Source: Methylobacterium sp. Leaf117 (GTDB lineage Bacteria > Pseudomonadota > Alphaproteobacteria > Rhizobiales > Beijerinckiaceae). From it: a stretch of 64,000 bases of DNA. Position 1 is the stretch's first letter. Each line of letters opens with the position of its first letter. The translations under genes and the position numbers were made by a program. Below are positions 43,214-50,373 of the stretch, in pieces. The notes beneath the pieces were generated by a model that saw nothing but the letters and a program-made list of their open reading frames with translations, was not told where the DNA came from and did not search any database. Location: positions 691,151 to 755,150 of the forward strand of contig NZ_LMNL01000001.1 in NCBI RefSeq assembly GCF_001422985.1, given 5' to 3'.

Positions 43214-44242
43214 ATGGCTCCAGCAGACACCGCCTTGGCCGCGCGCCATCCCATCGACGCCGCTGGGAATTCCCCGTCTGCCGCCGTGGCCTCCGCCCTG
43301 CGCACCATCGAGACCGAACGCGACGGTCTCGCCTGCCTGATGGACTCGATCGGCAATGGGCTCGGCGACGCCTTCACGGCGGCCGTCTCGCGGATCGCGC
43401 GGGCGCAGGGTCGCGCCATCCTGACGGGCATGGGCAAATCCGGCCATATCGGGCGCAAGATCGCCGCGACGCTGGCCTCCACCGGGACCCCGGCGCTCTA
43501 CGTGCATCCAGCTGAGGCGAGCCACGGCGATCTCGGCATGATCCAGCCGGAGGATGTCGTCGTGGCCTTGTCGTGGTCGGGTGAAACCACGGAACTCGCC
43601 GACATCATCGGCTACGCGCGGCGATACCGGGTCGGCCTCATCGCCATTACGGCCAATGCGGGATCCACCCTGGGCCGCGAAGCCGACGTTTGCCTGACGC
43701 TGCCGAAGGCGCGCGAGGCTTGCCCGAACGGCCTTGCCCCAACGACCTCCACGGCGATGCAGCTGGCGCTCGGCGACGCGCTCGCGATCGCTCTTCTGGA
43801 GGCGCGCGGATTCTCGGCAAGGGAATTCGGCATCTATCATCCGGGCGGACGCCTAGGCGCCTCCCTGCGACAAGTCCGGGAGGTGATGCACAGTGGCTCG
43901 CAGTTACCGGTGGTCGCACGCGGAACATCGATGCGCGCCGCCATCGCCGAGATCGACGCCAAGGGCTTTGGATCGGTGCTTGTGGTCGAGACCGACGGTC
44001 GGCTCGCCGGGATCGTCACCGACGGCGACCTGCGCCGCAACGTGTTCCGCAGTGACCTCGACAGTCTTGCGGTCGAGGCCCTGATGAGCGGCAAGCCCCG
44101 CACCATCGCGCCCGAGACACTCCTGGCGAAGGCGCTCGAAATTCAGGAATCGATGAAGATCACCGCGCTGATCGTTGTTGAAAACGAGCGCCCGGTCGGC
44201 CTCGTGCACTACCACGACCTCCTGCGCTCGGGCGTTGCCTGA
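43214..44242 (+). CDS. D-arabinose-5-phosphate isomerase (KpsF/GutQ)
   Basis: 342 residues from the ATG at 43214. Residues about 45-190 form a SIS sugar-isomerase domain with GMGKSGHIGRKIAATLAS and HPAEASHGDLGMI, which carry the active-site residues, and ALSWSGETTEL. Two CBS domains follow, with IVTDGDLRR ending the first. The enzyme converts ribulose-5-phosphate to arabinose-5-phosphate, the first step to KDO of lipopolysaccharide or capsule. Whether this is the housekeeping KdsD copy or a capsule KpsF copy cannot be decided from sequence alone; its place by a polysaccharide-type barrel suggests the latter. Confidence 0.92.
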   Translation: MAPADTALAARHPIDAAGNSPSAAVASALRTIETERDGLACLMDSIGNGLGDAFTAAVSRIARAQGRAILTGMGKSGHIGRKIAATLASTGTPALYVHPAEASHGDLGMIQPEDVVVALSWSGETTELADIIGYARRYRVGLIAITANAGSTLGREADVCLTLPKAREACPNGLAPTTSTAMQLALGDALAIALLEARGFSAREFGIYHPGGRLGASLRQVREVMHSGSQLPVVARGTSMRAAIAEIDAKGFGSVLVVETDGRLAGIVTDGDLRRNVFRSDLDSLAVEALMSGKPRTIAPETLLAKALEIQESMKITALIVVENERPVGLVHYHDLLRSGVA

Positions 44243-44246
44243 CCGA

Positions 44247-45335
44247 TCAGATCTGCCGCCGAAGCCAGCGCCCGACCCGCTGCAGGGGCGATACCCGTCC
44301 GGCATGCCGTCGGACCGCGTCCTCCTCCGCATCCCGGGTATCAAGGGTATCGAAGGCCCGCGCGCGTGCCAGCATTTCAACGGCGACGGCGGTCGGATCC
44401 GGCAGGGACCAGCCGAAGTGGAAGCCAGCCTCTTCACCTGTTTCAGTGCCGATGGCGGAGTAGTAGCGCGCCTGGGTTCCGTTCAGGGCATCGAGGAGCG
44501 GGAAGTTGGCGTTGATATGCGCCGCCCAGTTCAGGCCGAGAATGCGCCGGCCCGGCGCAGCAAAGACGGCAGTGTGGAAGGCCGACCCCGCCGTCCCGAG
44601 CACCATGCGCCGCTCGGATAGTAAGCGCGCAAGTTCGGACAGACGTAGACTCTCCGGATAGACGATGTCGACGCCTCCGCGCTCCAGCGCCTCGCATAGG
44701 ACCTGCTCGTTGCGAAGGCGCGAGATTCCGGTGCCCAGACGCGTTTTGGAAAGGTAGACGGGTCGCGGTTCTGTATCGACCAGGGCCGGGTCCCAGAAAG
44801 GCTGTCCGACGAAGCGCGCCAGGGTGCCGTGCACGTCGTGGACGAAGTCCTGCTCGCGTAAGCTCGGCCCAGGCACCATGAGGCGCGGAATGCGGGTCGG
44901 CCGCTCGAACGTCGCGAGATCGTCGAGCGTCATGTCGAACCGGGAGAGAATCTCGATCAGGAAGGGCAGCGCCGCCCAGGTCTCGCACCGTATTTCAGGT
45001 GGCCCGAGCGGATGACACAGTAGGCGCGGCTTCGGGCCGTCCCAGGTGAGGAGCGGCCACAGTCGTGCAAAGGTGCCAAACAGGAAGTGGCCGTAATGGG
45101 TGATCAGCGGTCCGACGTAGAGAGTTGGTCGATCCTCCGCACAATCGGTGACCTCCGATACGACCGGTTCGCCACTCGCCTCGATCGTGTTTCCGGCAGC
45201 ATCGAGCAGGCCCCAGCGGCCGTCTGCGGTCACGGGTTGATACACGGCATCGGTGACGACCCGAAGGCTGGGAAGGGCGTCACGATGCTCCGTCCGCCCC
45301 CAGACCGTACGGCAACGCTGAAGTGTCACACTCAT
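44247..45335 (-). CDS. Glycosyltransferase family 61 protein
   Basis: 362 residues from the ATG at 45335. No signal peptide or membrane segment. The C-terminal half has YLSKTRLGTGISRLRNE, IVYPESLRLSELARLLSE and VLGTAGSAFHTAVFAAPG, the order seen in GT61/DUF563 glycosyltransferases, which add sugars (often in bacterial surface glycans) from nucleotide-sugar donors. It converges on the isomerase gene with four bases between the stops. Codon choice in this 43-49 kb stretch is looser than elsewhere, compatible with an older acquisition. Confidence 0.82.
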   Translation of the reverse strand: MSVTLQRCRTVWGRTEHRDALPSLRVVTDAVYQPVTADGRWGLLDAAGNTIEASGEPVVSEVTDCAEDRPTLYVGPLITHYGHFLFGTFARLWPLLTWDGPKPRLLCHPLGPPEIRCETWAALPFLIEILSRFDMTLDDLATFERPTRIPRLMVPGPSLREQDFVHDVHGTLARFVGQPFWDPALVDTEPRPVYLSKTRLGTGISRLRNEQVLCEALERGGVDIVYPESLRLSELARLLSERRMVLGTAGSAFHTAVFAAPGRRILGLNWAAHINANFPLLDALNGTQARYYSAIGTETGEEAGFHFGWSLPDPTAVAVEMLARARAFDTLDTRDAEEDAVRRHAGRVSPLQRVGRWLRRQI

Positions 45336-45496
45336 GGATGGACCGGACCTTAAGGTTGAGACCGTGAAGGCATCGGTCCGGCAGCCTCGCCACGGTCCGA
45401 CAGACGCTTCATGGTACCGAACCGCTATGTGGCACGAGGGCTCGGTTCGAAGACGACCTTTCGGGCAGGTCCTTGTACACCTATAGTTTCTCCCAC

Positions 45497-47446
45497 ATGT
45501 CCACGCCGCTTCGTCCTGTCCGCCGCCTCGATCCAATTCTCGTCGACCGCATCGCAGCGGGCGAAGTGGTTGAACGCCCTGCCTCGGCCGTCAAGGAACT
45601 CGTCGAGAATGCCATCGATGCCGGCGCGCGCAGCATCGAGGTGACGATTGAGGCCGGCGGACGGCGGCTCATCCGCGTCGTCGATGACGGCGCGGGCATG
45701 AGCGCCGACGACTTGGCTCTTGCGGTGGAGCGCCATGCCACATCAAAACTCCCGGGCGGCGATCTGACCCGTATCGAGACGCTCGGATTCCGCGGCGAAG
45801 CGCTGCCCTCGATCGGCGCCGTCGCCCGCCTGACCCTGACGAGTCGCACGGTCGAGGCCGAAACTGGCGCCACCCTAACGGTGGATGCCGGCATGAAGGG
45901 CGAGGTTCGGCCGGCACCGAGCGCGCGCGGAACCCGCATCGAGGTGGTGGACCTGTTTTCCGCCACCCCGGCGCGCCTGAAGTTCCTCAAATCCGACCGG
46001 GCCGAGACGACGGCGATTGGCGATATCCTACGCCGGCTTGCTGTGGCGCAGCCGCAGATCCGTCTGGCGTTGCGCTCGGAATCTGGAACACCGGCGGTCT
46101 TCCCCGCGGAGGCCGAGACCGGTCCGGCCGCGACCCTGCGGCGGCTGACCGCGGTGTTCGGGACCGATTTCGGCACGAATTCGCTGGTCCTCGACATGGC
46201 GCGCGAAGGCTTTGCCCTGTCGGGCCATATCGGCTTTCCGAGCTACCATCGCGGGGCGGCCAACCAGATCCACTTCACCGTCAACGGCCGCCCGGTTCGT
46301 GACCGGCTCCTGCTTGGTGCCGTTCGGGGTGCCTACGCGGATACCATGAGTTCGGATCGGCATCCTGTCCTGGCACTTACGATCCGGTGCGATCCGGCCC
46401 TGGTCGACGTCAACGTACATCCGGCTAAGACAGAGGTACGCTTTCGCGACCCTGGCCTGATCCGAGGACTGATCGTCAGCGCGATTCATGAGACGCTGCG
46501 GCAGGCAGGCCTACGCGGTTCGACCACAAGCGCCGCCCGAACCCTTGACGCGCTGCGACCGGCGAGCCTCCACGTTCATACTGGCGCGAGCCCATATCCG
46601 GTACCGAGCCCGAGCCAAGCCCGAGGACTTCCATCCTTCGCGGCTCCGATCGGCTATCGCCAGAGCTCGTACCAGTCTTCCGCCTTCACGGGGTTCGGGG
46701 AAACGCCCCAAACGCTGATCGACGAAGCGCCTGCGGCCCAACGCAGCGGCCCAACTCAGGCTCAGTTCGCTGATGAATTCGCGCCACCCTCGGCCGATCT
46801 GCACCGGGAGGCAGAGTTGCCCGAGACAGTCGGGCATCCGCTCGGCGCGGCGCGGGCGCAACTGCACGAAACTTACATCGTCGCCCAGACCGCCGACGGA
46901 TTGGTGCTGGTGGATCAACATGCGGCGCATGAGCGGCTCGTCTACGAGCGTCTGAAGCGCGAGCGGGCGCTTGGCGGCATTGCCCGCCAGGGCTTGCTTA
47001 TTCCTGATGTGGTGGAGATGGCCCCGGGAGATGCGGAGCGTCTGGTTGCGGCGGCACCCGACCTGGACCGACTCGGCCTCACCCTGGAAGCTTTCGGTAC
47101 CGGTGCGGTCCTGGTGCGCGAGGTGCCGGCGGCCCTGGCGAATGCCTCGATCCGGGGTCTCGTCACCGATATCCTCGATGCGATGACCGAGAGCGGGCTT
47201 GAAGACAGCAGTCCCGATGGAACCGATGGCAGCGGCGGCCCCCTCGGTCGGCGCCTCGACGCGATCCTGTCGCGCATGAGTTGTCACGGCTCGATCCGAG
47301 CCGGGCGCCGCCTCCGCCCTGAGGAGATGAACGCTCTGCTGCGCGAGATGGAGGCGACGCCGCTGTCAGGCACCTGCAATCATGGCCGCCCGACCTTTGT
47401 GGAGCTGAAGCTCCACGACATCGAGCGGCTGTTCGGCCGGCGTTAG
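45497..47446 (+). CDS. mutL: DNA mismatch repair protein MutL
   Basis: 649 residues from the ATG at 45497. GHKL ATPase motifs are intact: VVERPASAVKELVENAIDAGA, DDGAGM and LGFRGEALPSI. The C-terminal half has the endonuclease motif DQHAAHERLVYE starting near Asp473, plus SCHGSIRAG and CNHGRP. It is therefore the nicking type of MutL used in MutH-less mismatch repair. The linker is long and Pro/Ser-rich. It functions with MutS, encoded elsewhere. Confidence 0.95.
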   Translation: MSTPLRPVRRLDPILVDRIAAGEVVERPASAVKELVENAIDAGARSIEVTIEAGGRRLIRVVDDGAGMSADDLALAVERHATSKLPGGDLTRIETLGFRGEALPSIGAVARLTLTSRTVEAETGATLTVDAGMKGEVRPAPSARGTRIEVVDLFSATPARLKFLKSDRAETTAIGDILRRLAVAQPQIRLALRSESGTPAVFPAEAETGPAATLRRLTAVFGTDFGTNSLVLDMAREGFALSGHIGFPSYHRGAANQIHFTVNGRPVRDRLLLGAVRGAYADTMSSDRHPVLALTIRCDPALVDVNVHPAKTEVRFRDPGLIRGLIVSAIHETLRQAGLRGSTTSAARTLDALRPASLHVHTGASPYPVPSPSQARGLPSFAAPIGYRQSSYQSSAFTGFGETPQTLIDEAPAAQRSGPTQAQFADEFAPPSADLHREAELPETVGHPLGAARAQLHETYIVAQTADGLVLVDQHAAHERLVYERLKRERALGGIARQGLLIPDVVEMAPGDAERLVAAAPDLDRLGLTLEAFGTGAVLVREVPAALANASIRGLVTDILDAMTESGLEDSSPDGTDGSGGPLGRRLDAILSRMSCHGSIRAGRRLRPEEMNALLREMEATPLSGTCNHGRPTFVELKLHDIERLFGRR

Positions 47447-47465
47447 ATCGCGGGGCCTGTGATCC

Positions 47466-48077
47466 TTAAGCCGCCGGCAGGTTGGCGGCGGCCTTGAGAG
47501 CTTCGGCGAGCGCCTTCTCGCGGGCCTCCGGACCGAGCGCGATGCCCTCGGCCACAATGATTTCCGGCTTGGTGACGCCGATGAAGCCAAGGACGGCGCG
47601 GAGATAGGTTTCGGCGTGCTCCGCCGCCGCATTCGGGGTGCCAGCCCCGTAGAGGCCGCCCCGCGCCACGGCGACGATGACCCGCTTCTCGGGTACGAGA
47701 CCGACAGCGCCAGTCTCCGTGTATTTGAAGGTCCGGCCCGCCACAAGGATGCGGTCGACCCAGGCCTTGAGCTGCGAGGAAATCGTGAAGTTATAGAGCG
47801 GTGCGCCGATCACCACGATGTCGGCAGCGAGGAATTCCTCAAGCACCTCGCGCCCCAGGGCGACGTCGTTCTGAATGTCGGGGGTGTTGCTCGCGTTCGG
47901 CTGCTGGCCGGCCAGGTAGGCACCCGACAGGTGCGGGATCGGGGTCGCCGCCACGTCGCGATAGGTGACGTCGAGATTCGGCGCCCCAGCCTTCAAGTGC
48001 GAAACGATCGCGGCCGAGACGGAGCGGCTGACGGAGTGATCCCCCAGGATGCTGCCGTCGACGTGCAGAAGCTTCAT
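47466..48077 (-). CDS. azoR: FMN-dependent NADH-azoreductase / quinone reductase
   Basis: 203 residues from the ATG at 48077 (GGGGA upstream; a TTG two codons earlier is less likely). Flavodoxin-like fold with [17 protein letters not shown], the active-site [17 protein letters not shown], and RGGLYG, all typical of AzoR. It reduces quinones and azo dyes with NADH in the cytosol, protecting from thiol or electrophile stress. Divergent from an HxlR-type regulator gene 76 bases away, the usual arrangement in which the regulator controls the reductase. Confidence 0.93.
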   Translation of the reverse strand: MKLLHVDGSILGDHSVSRSVSAAIVSHLKAGAPNLDVTYRDVAATPIPHLSGAYLAGQQPNASNTPDIQNDVALGREVLEEFLAADIVVIGAPLYNFTISSQLKAWVDRILVAGRTFKYTETGAVGLVPEKRVIVAVARGGLYGAGTPNAAAEHAETYLRAVLGFIGVTKPEIIVAEGIALGPEAREKALAEALKAAANLPAA

Positions 48078-48153
48078 GTTCAATCCCCGGTATCAGAAGT
48101 GTACCGAGGCGCTATAGAGGACCAGACCCGCGCGAGCGCAAGGAGGCACATTC

Positions 48154-48549
48154 GTGAAACCCGGGCACATCGAGGATACCGCGACAGCGCGCGATCACCG
48201 CCCCGCCGACTGTCGAATCGTCGGGACCGTGCTGGCACGCATTGGTGACAAGTGGAGCATCCTCGTGGTGATGACGCTGACGGATGGACCGCGGCGCTTC
48301 AACGAGTTGAAGCGAACGATCGGCGGTATCTCGCAGCGGATGCTGACCTTTACTCTGCGCGGCCTGGAGCGGGACGGACTGGTATCGCGAACGGTACATC
48401 CGACGATCCCGCCGCGCGTGGATTACGAACTGACGGCGTTGGGTCGCTCGTTGCAGGACCCCGTTCAGGCCCTGGGAGCCTGGGCCTTCGCCAATCTGCA
48501 GGCAATCCAGGATGCGCGGACGCTCTTCGACGGCGAGCAGATCTCGTGA
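48154..48549 (+). CDS. HxlR-family redox-type regulator
   Basis: 131 residues, GTG start. The winged-helix HxlR pattern is clear: [21 protein letters not shown] with the conserved Cys20, then [21 protein letters not shown] and the wing [17 protein letters not shown]. The single N-terminal cysteine fits the QorR/YodB type, which senses quinones or diamide by thiol modification. Likely represses azoR across the 76-base divergent promoter. Confidence 0.9.
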   Translation: MKPGHIEDTATARDHRPADCRIVGTVLARIGDKWSILVVMTLTDGPRRFNELKRTIGGISQRMLTFTLRGLERDGLVSRTVHPTIPPRVDYELTALGRSLQDPVQALGAWAFANLQAIQDARTLFDGEQIS

Positions 48550-48562
48550 CCGCCCCACTCCG

Positions 48563-49705
48563 TCAGGTCCAGTACAGCACCCGCGCACGTGGCAATTCGC
48601 GTGCAACGGCAGCCGTGATTGTCTCGCGCATCTGTCGCATCAGGTCACGCGGGTAGACGTATTTCAGTGAACCGAACTTGGTCATCTTCCGGGTGCGTTC
48701 GTCCTCTCGCATCGGAAGGTCGGAGCCCGGATACCAACCCTGCAAAACGTCTTTCGAACCGGGAGTGAACCGATGCGTGATCAGCTCGACGGTCAGATCG
48801 ACGTCGGGCAATCCGGCGAGGGCATCGGCAACGTCCCGCAGAAGCGCGGCATAGGCGTCCGGCCAGTTCGGCACGGGGAGGATCGGCGCGATCGTGAGCC
48901 CGACCGGGTAGCCGGCGCGCGCCACCGCCGCGAGAGCGCCGAGACGCTCATCGAGGCTGGCGGTGCCGCCCTCGTAGCGGGCTGCCGCGCGGGCATTGAC
49001 CGAGAAGCGGATACGGGTACGTCCGCGATGCGGCAGGTCCAGCAACGGCGCCACGGCCGCGAATTTGGTGGTGAAGCGTAGTTGTACCGGCGCGTCCCAC
49101 GCACCGAAGTACTCAATCGCAGCGGAGAGTGATCCCGTCAGGTGTTCGATGCCAAGAGGGTCGGTATAGCACGAGGCCTCGAAAGTCGTTCCCTCCTGCG
49201 CGCGCTCTTCCTGGGCTGACGTTATCCCGCCTTGGCCGAGATAAGCTGGGAGGTTGCCGAGGATCGCGTCGAGATTGGCGTAGGCCCGGGTCACCGGCGG
49301 ACCCGAGAGCGAACCCGCGAGGTAGCAATACTGGCAATGCGCCGGGCAGCCTTCCGCGAGGTCGAAGCGCCAGTCGGCGCTCGGCGGGATCGGCTGAAGT
49401 TTCAGCTTGGTGGGTGGGGCAACGACGATCGCGAGGGTCGCCTTGGCCTCGCGATAGGCGATGCGCGGATCCGGATTACGTAGGCCCGTCAATCGGTTGG
49501 CACTCAGGTGCTCGACCGGCAGCCCGAGCGCGGCGGCGCGTTCCACCATGGCACGGCCATGGGCGTGCTCGAGGGCGGCGGGGGTCACGAGGACGCGGCG
49601 CGGCCGCCAGAGGCGGGTCGGGCGCGGCGCGATAGGAGGTGCGGACGGAGCCCATTCCGCGGCGTCGGCTCGGGGTTCGGCGAGGACCATGCGGGGTGAA
49701 CGCAT
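48563..49705 (-). CDS. Spore-photoproduct-lyase-like radical SAM protein
   Basis: 380 residues from the ATG at 49705, with GAGG upstream. The iron-sulfur cysteines are Cys120, Cys124 and Cys127 in GCPAHCQYCYL, the CxxxCxxC spacing of radical SAM enzymes of the SPL (SplB) family. The motif EASCYTDPLGIEHLT holds Cys179, equivalent to the hydrogen-donor cysteine of spore photoproduct lyase. The family directly repairs spore-type thymine dimers, but this host group does not sporulate, so its DNA substrate may differ. It converges with the hxlR gene. Confidence 0.8.
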   Translation of the reverse strand: MRSPRMVLAEPRADAAEWAPSAPPIAPRPTRLWRPRRVLVTPAALEHAHGRAMVERAAALGLPVEHLSANRLTGLRNPDPRIAYREAKATLAIVVAPPTKLKLQPIPPSADWRFDLAEGCPAHCQYCYLAGSLSGPPVTRAYANLDAILGNLPAYLGQGGITSAQEERAQEGTTFEASCYTDPLGIEHLTGSLSAAIEYFGAWDAPVQLRFTTKFAAVAPLLDLPHRGRTRIRFSVNARAAARYEGGTASLDERLGALAAVARAGYPVGLTIAPILPVPNWPDAYAALLRDVADALAGLPDVDLTVELITHRFTPGSKDVLQGWYPGSDLPMREDERTRKMTKFGSLKYVYPRDLMRQMRETITAAVARELPRARVLYWT

Positions 49706-49815
49706 CGGCCGCCTCAGGGGTCCGAACTGCGCAAAAGTGCCGCCGGTATACACCGAGGGTCACGTCGAGGTCGCGCTGGTATACGACGCAGAACGCGAAA
49801 CGTCGTAGTCGCGTC

Positions 49816-50373
49816 TCAGCCGGTATAGCGCGCATAGGCAACGGCCGTGTCGCCGTAGACCCGGCGCTCCAGCTCGGTGAAGCCGGGTGGCAGAGCGACG
49901 TGCACGCTGGCCGCCTCCTCGACCACCGCGAGGGCGCCGGGCGCGAGCCAGCCGCCGGCCGCTGCGCCGGCCAGGGCCGACGGGGCGAGATCGCGCTGGT
50001 AGGGGGGGTCGCAGAACACGAGGGTGAAGGTGCCGCTGGTGCCGACCGGGCCGAGCCGGGTGGCGTCCCGCCGGAACAGGCGGGTCGACCCCTCCGCCCC
50101 GAAGGCCTCGATGTTCTCGCGAATCAGAGCCCGGGCCTCGACACCCTCGTCGACCAGGAGCGCGTAGGCGGCGCCGCGCGACAGGGCCTCGAAACTCAGC
50201 GCGCCGGTGCCGGCGAACAGGTCGAGGACCCGGGCTCCGGCGACGGCATCGTCATACGCGTGGGCAAGGACGTTGAAGATCGCCTCGCGCAGACGATCCG
50301 AGGTCGGACGAATCGCGTCGGTCTTCGGCGTGGCGAGGCGGCGCCCGCGATGGTCGCCGCCGACGATCCTCAC
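49816..50373 (-). CDS. rsmD: 16S rRNA (guanine-966-N2)-methyltransferase
   Basis: 185 residues, GTG start overlapping the rluB-type stop by four bases. It has the standard order: RIVGGDHRGRRLATP, IRPTSDRLREAIFNVLAH, SAM motif VLDLFAGTGALSFEALSRG and catalytic DPPY in FCDPPYQ. It methylates 16S rRNA G966 in the small subunit. Translational coupling to a pseudouridine synthase is common for rsmD. Confidence 0.93.
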   Translation of the reverse strand: MRIVGGDHRGRRLATPKTDAIRPTSDRLREAIFNVLAHAYDDAVAGARVLDLFAGTGALSFEALSRGAAYALLVDEGVEARALIRENIEAFGAEGSTRLFRRDATRLGPVGTSGTFTLVFCDPPYQRDLAPSALAGAAAGGWLAPGALAVVEEAASVHVALPPGFTELERRVYGDTAVAYARYTG

